Shown here one piece after another: positions 38,009 to 50,391 of a stretch of 64,000 bases of DNA. The notes under the pieces were generated by a model, which saw only the letters and a program-made list of their open reading frames with translations, had not been told where the DNA came from and did no database searches. Source of the stretch: Sweltsa coloradensis (Eukaryota > Arthropoda > Insecta > Plecoptera > Chloroperlidae); assembly GCA_024449915.1 (NCBI GenBank), contig JAMZAV010000098.1, positions 248,001 through 312,000 of the forward strand. Direction: 5' to 3'. Each line of letters begins with the position of its first letter. Position 1 is the stretch's first letter. The position numbers and the translations under genes were made by a program.

Positions 38009-40474
38009 AAGTGGAGTGCAATCTCCATGTAACGTCAAAATATTTTAATATTTTTAATTTGTATATTATAATCTAGTTTTTATGTAAACGTGGTAACCTA
38101 ACAATGTTTTTGTTTAATCAAAAGGGAAAATCCAAATATGTAGGTGCGCATTTGCTATGCTGTCTAAAACCATACAATTAACTTTTTGTATATTGCTTAT
38201 TACTGTTTCAGTCATTTACGACGTTCATCGGTAAAAAGACGAATAACGTTATTTATATTATTATATTTAAATAAACCCCGACATTGGGATAGGGTACCCT
38301 CTAGCTCAGAAACTTTTGGGCCGTTATCAACGAGTACAAGTGAATTATGTAAAACTTGAGGTCGGTAAATATTCATATTTCTCAACGCTGCGCTGCTCAA
38401 AGAGAAAACTAAACTCTATTAACAAGAGACCCATTCACATGGAAATTAAGACGCTGTGCGGATTGGGAATTAGATCTACGAGTGTCCCTGTTAATTACTT
38501 GTATACAGATATTGTGTGAAATTGAATTCGAAGAAGCATTGTAGTGTAGTGACTAGTGAGTAGCTATACAACCAAGAAGTAGGGCACGGAGAATTCACAG
38601 GTTTTCTATATTAATAATTATTTCCCACAGAATAGATATGAAGGTTAATAGAAAAAATGTGCTTTAATTAGTTATACTGGGACCACAGTGTGGTTTGATT
38701 GAACGCTATAGTCACCTTAGACTGTCACTGGGCTGTGAGTGTCCCTGTCATAAACACAGTCATCATTATATTATTATGTCACTGCGTTGTACGCTATTGT
38801 CATAAAAAAAATCCAAACTATAAAACTATATAATAATAATCGCACTGGTTCGGATATGTTGTCCCATGGTAGATTTCAAATCGAAGAAACATTTCATATT
38901 CATTGAACCTTGAATTCTAAAAATGTATACAATGAAATAACAGCGTTGATGATTTCAAACTTGGAAGTTCTGACGCAGTTGATGAAATCAATCAATGAGG
39001 GTGCAAAATTAGCTATTATATACAGTGTATCTTGAAAACTCAAATTTGAGTTATGTCGCAACTAGATTTTCTTTTTTATCTCCCAAGTCCCAAGGCCACC
39101 GAGGTGATCATTATGCTGATCGTTAATCAAGAAGGGAATGAACTCGAATACAAAATTAATTCAAATAAGGATAATAAAAATTATACAAAGATTAATTTAT
39201 ACAATAATCGTTTTAGTTATCAACTTATCAAGGTTTGTGTCAGGGTTGAAGTAAATTTGCAGAATACAAATAGTCACTTAACAAGACTTGAGATTAGACA
39301 CTGGTTAACATGTATGAGTTTTAGTTTAAACTTTATAACATAATCCTACTTTAGGATTGGGTCTCCTTGCAAAGTGGGTGGGGAGGCAACAATAGATATG
39401 AAGATAATTTGCAAATATAGTCTTGTCATCTTCAATTAAAGATGCATGGTAAGTTATCTGTGGACAGTTACATCAAGGCAGAAGACTATCTAACATCAAG
39501 AGATCTTGAAACTAAGTTAAAATCAGTATAGAGATCAAGATGCCACCACACAAGATACACAGAGCACTTTAGATTTTAGATTATATTTTAACAGATACAG
39601 TATTGAAATACACACACAGAGTTTTGTTGATGGCTGATAGTGATACTGTATCATTTGTCCCTCATGGTTATTCCTCATGGTCATTCATAACAGACTCGTG
39701 ATAGTGATGGTGCTCATAGTGTTTCAAGCTTCGGGCCAAGTTTCATTTCATTTCGCCGAAAAAGAAAGTAGCCTATCTATCCCAAACTGTTGCTGAAGAC
39801 GTCTCTTTAGTGTTAGCTAGAGTGCTCTGATTTACATGTCTTTTATCATTGTTGTTACGGGTTGATTAATAAAGAATCGATACAAAAGAAATCAACAAAC
39901 TTTTAATCGAACTAGGCCTATCATAAGGAGGAGGCCTGCTAGCAATTATCAAACCTTGGGAATTGGGATGATAATACGAACGCTTTTGGGGCACAAATAT
40001 TACAAAGCATGATTATGTAAATCTTTCTTTTCCTTTTTCTTTTTTTTTGAAATGAATTAAAATCATTTGTAAATCGCCAAAATAAAAAGATTTAATCTTG
40101 TATTAAGAAAATTGCCGAATTTAAGGTATATGAAGAACCGAAAATACGCCTAGTTCTTCAAACCTAATTGCAGCCATGTTATACTGAAGCATATACAAGA
40201 AGTCAATGAAGAATACAAATCCATATTGTACACAGTGAATAATTTGCTAAGGTCATGAAAATGAAAGAATAAACTCCTCATATTCATACAATTAATTGCT
40301 ACTATGAGGGTTGATATGTGAATGATAATGATAATTGAGAACTAAGGGAAACTGTGGATGAACCCACAGAATGAATGGGAGAAGACCTGTGCTAGATAGA
40401 TCTAAACACAGGTGACTCCTAGATATCAATTATATTTGTATTGAAAAATTATTAATGTGTTGCTTGTTTTTTAG
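38009..40474 (+). other. Distal part of intron 2
   Basis: AT-rich sequence after the 3' LTR, up to the acceptor TTTTTTAG; nothing else recognised. Confidence 0.65.
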
Positions 40475-43400
40475 CCCCCGAAACCCAAACCGTCGCCGCC
40501 GGAAACGAAAGCGCATCCCCCCTCCCCGGCCGCTCTATGAGGACTACGAGGACACCGTCGCCTTCCCCTCGACCGGCGACCACGAGAGATTCCTGGACGA
40601 GCGTCCCCGAGAACCCCCAACCGGACCCGAGCACCGGTCTCTCCCGCAGCCCGACCGACGCAGGCTGCGAGGCGACCAAGACGACGAGGACAGGCCGCTG
40701 CGCAGAGAGCGACCGCGCACCCGGGGGGAGGGCCCTCAGCTAGACCGAGAGGGACAGCCCTCCATTCAGAGGCCGTACAGGGAGCCACCCTTCCTCAACG
40801 AGGACGGAGAGCCGAGGCCTCAACGACCCCTCAGGCGGAGGAGGAAGAACCGACGTCGTCCTCCAGTTGGAGGTCCTCCCGATGGAATCCGGGAAGAACC
40901 CGTCGAGAATCCAGAGGCATCCCTTAAAGAAAGTCAGGAAGATATTCCCGACAAGGAAGACAAAGACTTGACACCTCAAAACGAGGGAAATCCCCCCGGT
41001 GATGTGGTGATTCGCGGTAGGAACCGACAGGTCGAAGATATTCCTCTGGGAAGCTTGAGGGGCGAAGTGCGACCGACACCTCCAAGGCCGAAGAACAGAA
41101 CTCCAGCGGGAGATAGTGAAGTCGAGACCGAGCAGGACGCGACGAGACGGCCACAAACCACGACCCCAGAGAGTCTACCCGCCGAAAATCTACCCTCGTT
41201 CAACTTTGACAATCACCCTCCCAGGCAGCGACGCAGGAGGATTCGCCCTCGCGCACAGAACAAGACAACCACAGAGAAGCCGGTAGAGGAAGAAACACCG
41301 AAGCCTCAAGTCGACGAGATGCTGGTTGAGCGCGAGCCGCTGAAACTCCGGGACGAGACGGTGATGCTCCGGAAACAGGACGAGGACAAGGATTCGTTTC
41401 CGGCGTCGTCGTCGGGAAAAGACGTCGAGGATGACTTGGAAGTGAAAGATACGTCCATCATAAGCGGAGACATCATCCTTCAGACGACACCGATCAAGAT
41501 CAGTCTGAGCGATTTGCTTCGAGAGAAGAACATATCGATCGAGGAGATCTTGAAGGATGTGGACGAAGAACCACCACCAAGACCCCAGAGGCCTCACAAG
41601 ACAAGACAACCACTGCCCACACCGAAGACGATAGTCACGCCAAAACTGACGCAACTCTCGCGTGTGCATCAGTTCTTACAAAGACCGTCACAAGTCCACG
41701 ACAATGATGATCATTCGGAAAAAGATCCGGAATCTAAGACTAAGAGTCAAGATCGAGATGTAACTACGTCTACCACACAAAGATCTCACACACAGACAAC
41801 GCCATCCACTCACAGAACAAACACACCCACGACAACAAGGAAGTTCACACCAACGACGTTGACAACTCAAAGATTCCACACTACCACTACTGGCCGAGGG
41901 ATCTCAACGACTACAGCACGCGAAGGAATTACGAAGAGAACCGATAAAGACACATCGGAGAAGGTAGTTGGAAGACCAGTCGGCTTCGGTTCGCGTGCAC
42001 CTGCACTGAACATGCAAGAGACGGAGGACATAGACCCGGTGAAGATGACAGGGAAGCCCACGTCGCGCGTCGGGAACAGCAAGGCTGCGGAGTTCCTGAA
42101 GAGCAGGGTGCGTCTGCCTCCGTCGAGCGTTCTGTTCCCTAGCGTGAAGGCGGGCCAAGGGTTGAGAGGTGGCCAGCCTGTGACGGCCCCTGATCTGGAA
42201 CCTCTACCCACCAGGATAACAAGTACCGTACACCACACAAGCTTCAAGGAGACCACAACCAAGGCAGCAAAGACTACGTCGGAAGCGCCTACCAATACAG
42301 AGTCGAATAAAATCCCGGCGCCGGTTGTTGAGAGCGATGCGGTGTTGACGCACACGCACGTGCCTGTCTACGTTCTCAATCCCAAATATTACAAAGCATC
42401 TCAGCCAAAGACAGAGCCCAAGACACAAACCACGGCAGCCAAGCCGACAGACACGTTATCCCCAACAGAAACTAACATCATTCCCGAGACGGAGAAAAGT
42501 ACGTCGGATAAGGTAAACATTGACGCGACACGTAAAGCCGATGCCACGATTTCGACGACAGAAGGTTTTAGCGAGAGCCAGATGAGTACGGACGCCGACC
42601 CAGTTCGGTTAAATATTCCTTTGAAATCGAGTGATGAAGATTCCACGGAGAAAGAATTGGGGCATGGTAAGAGCGCGGAAGACGAAATCGTGGAGCTGTT
42701 GGAAACGGAAAACGGTTCGAGTCGACTATCCAGGATTCTTGCATCTAGGAACATGACTCTGACGGAGTTGATTGAGCACCGCGAAAGGGGAGCAAGCCAA
42801 CAGCACATCTCGGACATATTCCTTCGTAACGAAGAGTCTAAGGAAACGCCGACCGTCAATATTGAAGAACCAAATAAAAAAGTACAAAATCCATTAAATA
42901 TCAATAAAGTACCAAAAATTGAAGAAGTGTTTAATGTTCTCAACGCACCTTCAAAGAAATTGAACGTGGAAATAATGGAAGAGGAGGACGATGGCGAAGA
43001 GAATTCCAAAAGAGTCCCGCGAGTCTTCGAGGGTCTGGCTCCGTTCAAACCCAAGGCCGGCGAGGTTCCGGAACTAGAATACAAGGACAGTTATCCGCAA
43101 AGCACTCAGGAAGTTGGTACGGATTACGTGATCGAGACTTACAGAGGGAACGGAAAACACGAAAACCCCGGGAAGGTTCGCGAAATCGTAACAAAAATTT
43201 TAGACGACGACCCTGATGAATTTGCCGGGTTACCAAGCGGTATGAAATCAGCGATATTAGCTAGCTCTGCCATCTTGGGTTTGGCAATATTTGTGTTCTT
43301 GGCAATATTTGTAACGTGCAAAGTGCGCAGGCGTCAGAGTATACGCAGAAGATACGCAAACCGGAGTCCGATACTGAGTCACGACGTGGAGAAATCCAGG

Positions 43401-43502
43401 AGCATGACACCTGTATTGAGGCACTCGGGGTATAAGGACATGACTGAAGAGAGGAGATATTACCTGTGGAATACAATACGCAAGACGTTACGATACAAGT
43501 GA
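40475..43502 (+). CDS. Terminal exon: Pro/Thr-rich single-pass membrane protein
   Basis: A single open frame of 1,008 residues follows a strong acceptor (TTGCTTGTTTTTTAG). With exons 1-2 the protein is 1,079 aa. In order: an Arg/Pro/Asp-rich disordered stretch (about 71-280); mixed charged low-complexity sequence; a short helical motif near 413-433 (core LLREKNISIEEIL); a mucin-like Thr-rich block near 500-555; a related motif near 820-845 (core ILASRNMTLTELI, then HRERG); one hydrophobic membrane span at about 997-1019; and a 60-residue basic tail with RRR next to the membrane and several Ser/Tyr. Positive residues flank the inner side, giving outside-to-inside topology. No catalytic domain is seen. 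I do not recognise the family with certainty; a surface or matrix-contacting protein is inference. Despite AT-rich surroundings the frame is intact and codon use is GC-rich, so the gene is under selection. Confidence 0.85.
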
Positions 43503-44527
43503 AGAGCACGTCAACGAATACAAGACAGTATTGTATGCCAATCAAAACGTGTAGAAAGAACCACTTGTGAAAAGAATGCACTTAGGCACCAATGGTGAAG
43601 TACATGGAAGAAATGAGCAGAAATTTAGAAAATTACATTTTTCTTAATATAGAAATCGGTTCAGTTCTAGTGCAGAAATATCAGCTGCCTGAATCTCCTG
43701 CCAGGTAATTAAATGACAAGAAAATCGAAAACAAATTGTTTTAAATTGAGATACTGTATATATAAAATCCCAAAGTTCTTGTGTAGAGAGAAGATTGTTT
43801 GGAACAATTGTTAAGTTTTCAGCAAGTATATAAAGCAAACATCTATGTACTGTATAAGATCCTGGCTACACCAAAACAATGTTAAGAGAAAGCCAAGAAC
43901 TATTCAAGGTGTATACAAATACATTGCGTGTTAACATTATACTTAAATGTTTATTAGTACTACTACTTATTGTTTCTATTTTTATACGAATCAATTATTT
44001 TTTAAACTATTTTAAGTAATGTTTACAATGTTTCTGGTTGAGATATTATGTTGTGCTATGATAACAATAGTAATTTATTGATTGCTAAGCAAACAATGTG
44101 TGGTGTGTATGATTCTTTGGATTTATTACCCAAAACTGTTCCTTTGTCGTTAGCTAGTTCTATATTAGTTAGGCAACTCTGGACAAATATTCATGTGTTG
44201 ATTAGCAAGGTCACGTGAAGGGCGGACAAAACGAAAACCCACATTTGGTGGCCTGGCTGAGTCTGAATGGATAGTGAGCCCCAGTTGTTTAGAGAGAAGT
44301 AATATTTATGGTGGATGCAGAGTCAGTTCAATTTTAGAAACAAATCATTTGCTGATTGTGGCAGAGTAACAGTGTAAACTTGGGAGGATAAAAATGTATA
44401 GGCTATAACATTATGGAGGACCTAAAACATAATAGTACTATAAGCATACATGACATATTTATGGCATTCATTGTCATGTATCCCTACCTACCACTTTTAT
44501 TTCAGTAAATATTTTATGTTGAAAGTA

Positions 44528-44533
44528 AATAAA
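44528..44533 (+). terminator. Candidate poly(A) signal of the membrane-protein gene
   Basis: AATAAA lies 1,026 bp after the stop codon of the plus-strand gene. It is the first canonical hexamer noticed in this 3' region, giving a 3' UTR of about 1 kb. Position alone supports it. Confidence 0.35.
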
Positions 44534-45580
44534 GGCCGAGTTTATCCTTCAATGTGGCTTCAGAACATTAAGTTGAACAAAATAACGATTCTTCACTTAT
44601 TAAATAGATAAGAATGTAAAACAAAGACTAATTTCTTTGACATTTAATGCATTCATTAGGCATAATTAAAACGCTGGAACGAGTCATACACCTATTTTGA
44701 GTACCCTACCTACAACATATAGGCCTACGTACCTACCGGTTATTGCATTGAACTTGTAAAAAATATATAAGGGATTCGTATGTCACTCATATTATTGAAA
44801 AAACTATTCATCCAACTAAACGATGATCAGCCAGTTCTCACAATACTTAGGTTACCGGTACCTACAAAGATCCTGAGCCTTAAAACGATTGTCTAATGGT
44901 TTCATTTAACTTACAGTATTTGCCTTCTCTACATGCTCACATGGAACAGTAGCAAGACAAAAGAAGATGCAGTCAAAGCCACTTTATTTCCACAGTACCT
45001 ACGTTGGAATTGCTGGTTTTGAGTACCGGTACTGGATGTTTCAAACCAGAGAGATACATAAAATGCAATATAGGTAATAAATTGTGACATTGAGTTCTGT
45101 TGTAGGTACTTGTAGACCCATGTGTTACCATTTTGTTTTACATCCACATTTGTCATACTGTCATTAAATGTCTAGGTACTCATAAAATGGTATAGACCTA
45201 GTTAAACACACCACATGTGTTCCTTTCCTTCCTTTGCCCACATCATATCCTTCCAACATTACAAGGTCCATATTCAATAAACAAACTTTCTATTTTTAGC
45301 ATTCTAATAAAAGAGCTTGTAGGTTGGGCAATAACTAGAGAATTTCTAAATCGGTGGATAAACAAACAGAACTTATTTAAAGCGCAAACTGTCGAGCAGA
45401 ATCGATTTTGGACTTATGTTTTTACAAGCTTTAAGTTGGCTTCGAGATTGCTCGTGTTTAATACTAGATGGTAGAATTCATAGAAGCGCACCTCAGTCAT
45501 TCTGAGTTTATAGAAATATGCTGTCTATGACTAGAGTTGATTTGTAGACATTGAGATCAAGTACATACCGGTACTACAAT

Positions 45581-45944
45581 TAGTGATGACATCGGGTACC
45601 CGGAAACCGGTTCCGACTTTTCACACCGGTTCCCCCCCAAAGTGACGTTAAAAATTTGTAGTAAATAATTGATGATTTAAATTCAAATTTGTTTCTTTTT
45701 GGTAGGCCTACGTAACTACGTAACAGCACCTTCTTTTCTCACAGATTGTGAAGTTATTCAGCTATGCTAGGCCCATCCCACTCCAGATCGCACAAAAGGC
45801 TATGGGTGTTCAAGGACGCGCACATTGTTTGAACTTTCACTTCTGACCTGCTGATTGTAAATTGTAACTTAAAATATTTTTTTTATGAACCGGTTCCGGA
45901 GCGGAGGAACCGGTTCGGACTTTTTGGACTCGATGTCATCACTA
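45581..45944. mobile_element. hAT-like MITE, 364 bp
   Basis: The ends are TAGTGATGACATCG and its complement, flanked by a perfect 8-bp target-site duplication, ACTACAAT, at 45,573-45,580 and 45,945-45,952. Inside are inverted and direct copies of AACCGGTTCC. There is no coding capacity. It lies downstream of SETD3 exon 4, possibly within the next SETD3 intron. Confidence 0.9.
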
Positions 45945-46899
45945 ACTACAATTATTTAAAAATTTGCAATCTAAAAATAGCACTTTGTAGCTTGCACACC
46001 TAATGCATACATATCTGTTTTAAATAGACTTCAAACTCCACAGCAAATACGTAAAATAGGTCAACCTTAGGCCCCCCCTATAATGCAACAATCAAAAAGC
46101 CAACAAGCTGATGGACAAACAGTGTAAGATTAATGTTTCTTAATGTATCTTCTTAATGTATCTTTCTTAATGTATATTAATGTATCTGCGTTAGGTAGGC
46201 CTATGCAAAATAAGTCATTTGTCAACAACATGTAGGCCCCCCCCTAGTGTAAGTTACGGTTTGAAATTTTTGTGATAAAATATGGTAGGCCCTATTAGCT
46301 ACTAGATGGCATCCTATAGGCCTAATCGAGTAATACAGTATCTTGATTGGAATGCTAAGCCTGGCCAATGGGCATTTAGGATACAACCGCTCACCTGTTG
46401 CCAAGACACAGCTGAGAATACTGGTAGGCCTACCTACTATATAAACCTAGGCATAGGGCTAGAATATGAGTGGCTTACCTAGCACACGCTCTAGAGGCTA
46501 TTTCAATCCCAATGACAGCCCTGTACCAAAACACTTGAGTTAGTAAGTGTAGGGCCAACCAGTATGAATTTTTGTGAGCAAAGTCTAACCAAACAAGAAA
46601 TAATTGACAAATAGATAATATAGGCTATCTCACGCAGACCCCAGCAACTTTCAGGTAAGCCGTTAGAATCCTTTCCTTTAGGTCTACCTCATTTCTATTT
46701 GATTTTTTGAAAACTTTGCATAAGACCAACAACCGACATCCGAACTCCTGTGTTTGAAATTGTAGCTCTAAAAAACGGTGCACTCACAAAATTTTGAAAA
46801 GCTTTTCGAGCAGAAATTTATAAATTGTAGGCTAATACCTGCAAATATAGAAAACACAAAAGGTCCAACTAAAAATTATGTAGGCCTACGGAAACTCAC

Positions 46900-47023
46900 C
46901 GATAATGCTGATAAGTGAAAACGTCTCTCAACAGTTCACTGGCTGCATCGGAGGAAACTTGGAAGAGTTTAGCAAGGTACGCGTACTGACGAGCGATGTT
47001 CTTGCACTGCTTGAGAGAGGATT
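46900..47023 (-). CDS. SETD3: SETD3 exon 4; last exon found
   Basis: This 124-bp exon (acceptor ACTTCCAG, donor CGGTGAGT) encodes 41 residues. They include QCKNIARQYAYLAKLF and end FTYQHYR, matching the SETD3 segment just before the WAVSxVMTRQN part. It leaves two bases. The remaining SETD3 parts, with the LWDMCNH and YG.RSN catalytic-site motifs and the Rubisco-substrate-binding-like domain, were not found between here and 43.5 kb. The exons found give 264 residues, about half the usual protein of some 590. Confidence 0.85.
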
Positions 47024-47686
47024 CTGGAAGTGAATTCGTGTGTTAGGTCATGAAAAATTAAAGGTAGACAACGGTAGATCCTACCCCTAATTGGTCACTG
47101 AGGAATGTAGCTGAGCCCTAGGTAAGCGGAGGCCTACTTCAAGTCAAGTTTTAAATAATATTATAGCCTAACTCCAAGTTTTTTCTGTATTTAAATGCAA
47201 TAGGCAGATAGGCCTAACTATAAAATATGATTGATTTGATCACTTGGAACAGATCATCCTGACCATTTTTAGGGCTATAAACAAAAAACTATTGTCGCGT
47301 AAGAAATTCCACAGCTTATCAAGGAGGCAGTGACAAGTTAGGCCTATTACAAATACTAGGGGCTAGTAACATAAATGAAAAAAAAAACAAATGAGAATAA
47401 AAGAGCCGGAAACAGAAAACACCAACTTCGAATCGAATCATAAACCATAATAACAGACATCAACATAAATTTCTCAGGCCTAACACTTGGAATGAATGTT
47501 CATAGAATTCCAGATGAATTGCAGCTGTTCAAATTACGTACATTGAAGATAGCGTAACAAGTAGGCCTACGGCTATTGCATTTGCTTGTACCGGTACTTC
47601 CATACATATCAGAAACTAATTCATGGGCCTATTCCCAAGAAGAAGGCTAATGCCCAAAGTATTAACAGTACATATTGAAAACTTAC

Positions 47687-47878
47687 CAAGTGTTAGGGAC
47701 CCCTTCAATTCCAATAGTTCACTCGTCTTGAAATACAGAACGGTAGAATATGTTTTCGGCAGGATGGAGATGTAAGACTTCCAGAACGAGTTGGGATTGA
47801 ACTTTTCGATCAGCAAAAGCAACGATAACGCCACATAAGGCATGTGCTGCAACATTGGATCCTTCTGCGATAGCGGAC
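47687..47878 (-). CDS. SETD3: SETD3 exon 3 (SET-I insert region)
   Basis: The exon has exactly 192 bp (64 codons, phase 1 to phase 1), with acceptor TTTCTTACAG and donor GGTAAGT. It encodes the conserved helical part of the SET domain: MPYVALSLLLLIEKFNPNSF, then W..YI..LP..Y.T.LYF, followed by LLELKGSLTL. The NPNSFW...YI..LP string is diagnostic for the SETD3/SETD4/RuBisCO-methyltransferase class and closest to SETD3. A 1,250-bp transposon occupies the intron before it. Confidence 0.9.
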
Positions 47879-48156
47879 CTGTAAGAAAAATTGGTTTGTT
47901 TATAACATCCCGGGATAGCAAGAATACTGGTAATTAAACATCTCGGGAGAGAAATCAAATAGCCCTATGTGACATTGTGCCCCTCCTATAAATTGCGTTG
48001 CCACTGGTTAGGTGGATTAGTAACCTTATATAATATGCCTACCTTAGGAGTTAGGAGGCCTATACCTTATTTATAAATTAGTTCATCTATATTATGCAAC
48101 ATAACAATAGGCCCTAGTACCTACCTATGTTTATTTTCTATATTAATTTTACACTA

Positions 48157-49406
48157 CTAGGGGTAAGTGGGGTAAATAGGAACACTTTTAGAACTTTTCA
48201 TCTTTGACTTTCTGTAAAAAGTTGTACATTGACTTTTTTATGATTTTTTTGTTTAACATTATTCTTTGCACTGTTGTTAGTGTAAGGAATAACTTGTGTG
48301 TCATTTTCCCAAAATCATGTAGGTACTAGGAAAAAAATCAAAATGTAAAAAGTGGTAGGGCCTATTGTTCCTATTTACCCTGTCATTTTGGGGTAATGGG
48401 AACAGACAACACTGTAGCTCATTGGTGTGAGGTTAAAAAAATGGGATTAATTGGAATAGACATATATAATGTACGATTTCAAAAAATAAATTAAATTAAG
48501 TCAATATGTTAAAAACTGTGGATGCTTGTGAGAAAACAATATCAGATTATATTAAAACTGGAGCGGAGCGGAGCGCCACATTTGTGTCAAAAACATATTC
48601 TTAGTTGTTTTTGTGACAATAGGATTAGTTTAGTGTTTATTATCAACCTTGCAAATAAGTAAGTGGAAAAATTGGGAAGGGGGATGAATTTAACTTTTCT
48701 AATCAAATTTTATCAACGGTGGGAATATGGGGTAATTAGGAACGCACATCAATCTTATGGGAATCTTGTGAATATAATGCACTGAGATGATATTTTCCCA
48801 AGTGTCAGAAGAAATTGAGGAAAAAGCAGAAAAATGGCCTAAATGGCAATTTTCACAACACCTGGTCAACCACAATGGTCAAATAGAGATGGCTGTGAAG
48901 ATCGAGAAATGTTCCCATTTACCCCATAAATATAACTCATAGGTTAACTGTGTTGTTCCTTTTTACCCCACTTGTTCCTAATTACCCCGAACCAGTGTTC
49001 CTAATTACCCCCAAATGGAGGTGGTATGGGGTAAATGGGAACAGGGGCATAACAGCCATGATGGACTAAGATAAGCAAATGCAAACAAATTGTAAAATCA
49101 GGTTCATAGTTTGGGGGAACTTTTTATATGTCAAAATATTTTTTTAGGGTACTCTTTGGACATTTTTATATTTTCTAAAGTTTTTTTGACTGAAACTTAC
49201 ATCAACTTTTAAGTGTAGGGTAGTTGTAAAAAAATCAGAAAACTATTAAATTAAACATCAGAATGAGCTGATCTTTTGATATGTTGTTGAGAAAATAAAA
49301 AGGTCACATGGAATATTTTTTGTATTTTTTTAAATGTGTTATATGGGGTAGATTTTAGGGCTGTTCCTATTTACCCCATGTTCCCATTTACCCCACTTAC
49401 CCCTAG
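48157..49406. mobile_element. Tc1/mariner-like non-autonomous transposon, 1,250 bp
   Basis: Inverted repeats of about 28 bp with one mismatch start CTAGGGGTAAGTGGGGTA, flanked by TA on both sides. The motif GGGGTAA(T/A)(T/G)(A/G)GGAAC and its complement recur inside (near 48,395, 48,730, 48,910, 48,960-49,010, 49,030 and 49,350), so the termini look like arrays of a binding site. There is no transposase. It occupies the intron between SETD3 exons 2 and 3. Placement in Tc1/mariner rests on the TA duplication only. Confidence 0.8.
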
Positions 49407-49866
49407 TAGTACTATAGTTCTTATAGCCTACCTACTTCTTGTTTTCTTATTACTTAATTCTGTTTCCTCAGTCTATTCACCTTCTTCTCCGGAAGTTAGG
49501 GCTACTTGTATGTTGTTCGTCAAGCAGAATAAAGTTATTATGCCTATATATTCTATTCTAATCCTCACCATAGGCCTAGGCATAGGACTATGTAGGTCTA
49601 GGTCTAAAGAATATTATAAAAGGGATAATGGATCCTAATGTACCTAGAGGTCTAGAGATTAAGGTTACAAGAAACGATAAAAAAGGTCTGCAATTATGTG
49701 TTGACCTAAATACAATACAACCAGATTTCAAAACATGACCACGTGATTAGTAGGCCTATGTAGGCCTAGACAGATCCTGCATACTAGGCCTCTTTCATCG
49801 TTTTTAGTCTAGCCTACAATAAACGCAACCATACATAAGTTACTGTAGGGGGGGATGGAAACTTAC

Positions 49867-50184
49867 CCAAAACTGATTCAACAACGTTGTCGGCAGTCAT
49901 CATCAGCTTTCTTGGGACTGCTACTACTAAATCTCCTTCACTCAAGTCTTTCTCAGCCTGCAAGCCATAATCATAGCCAGGGAACATGGCAATCTTTACC
50001 CCCGTAAACTCTGCTCCATTATCGATCATCCACTTGGTAAATTCTTCGAATGGATAATCTTCATTGGAATCGTTCACTTGTAAATCAGATTCTATTTGGA
50101 TGATTTTGTCTAACAATTTTTCAATTTCAATATGATTTTCCCAATCTTTGGTGGCACTTGGTGTAGTCTGGACACTGCTACTAA
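49867..50184 (-). CDS. SETD3: SETD3 exon 2 (start of SET domain)
   Basis: This exon encodes 106 residues between a TTTTTTTCAG acceptor and a GGTAAGT donor. The second half matches the N-terminal part of the SETD3 SET region: F..WM.DNGAEFTGVKIAMF, then GYGLQA-like GYDYGLQAEKDLSEGD, then VPRKLMMT..NV..SVLG, all in the family order. SETD3 transfers a methyl group from S-adenosylmethionine to a histidine of actin (His73) in the cytoplasm; GxG-type residues in this exon belong to the cofactor-binding side. Phases on both sides are 1, so it joins exons 1 and 3 without a shift. Confidence 0.9.
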
Positions 50185-50391
50185 CTGAAAAAAATAAAAC
50201 ATAGTTTAGCCTAGGGGGTAGGCCTACAACAAGCCTACAGATCCAAATTTGTAATCACATGAACGTATTTTGAGGTTAGGTTTGACTTGTACACATCTAG
50301 TACGTCTGAGCTTATGTTGATAGAATTAACGAATTAATTAATGAGAATAAAATTAAAATGACACGTTCGTGTTAAATATGCCTAGGCCTAC

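Larger units (their letters stand above)
43503..46899. other. 3' UTR and region between convergent genes
   Basis: Contains the plus-gene 3' UTR, the 364-bp hAT MITE and a rising density of TAGGCCTA-like palindromes. The missing SETD3 exons were sought here on the minus strand and not seen. Confidence 0.5.

Noticed and set aside
40455..40474. ATG at 40,455 as the true start of the large ORF
   Set aside because: These bases are the pyrimidine tract and AG of a 3' splice site; phase joins precisely to the 30,647-30,762 exon instead.
40740..43084. Long minus-strand ORFs opposite the 3-kb exon
   Set aside because: Shadows of a GC-rich coding exon; no features of their own.
45217..45474. 85-codon plus-strand ORF with a W/F/L-rich C-terminal part
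   Set aside because: No splice support, no start context and no family match.
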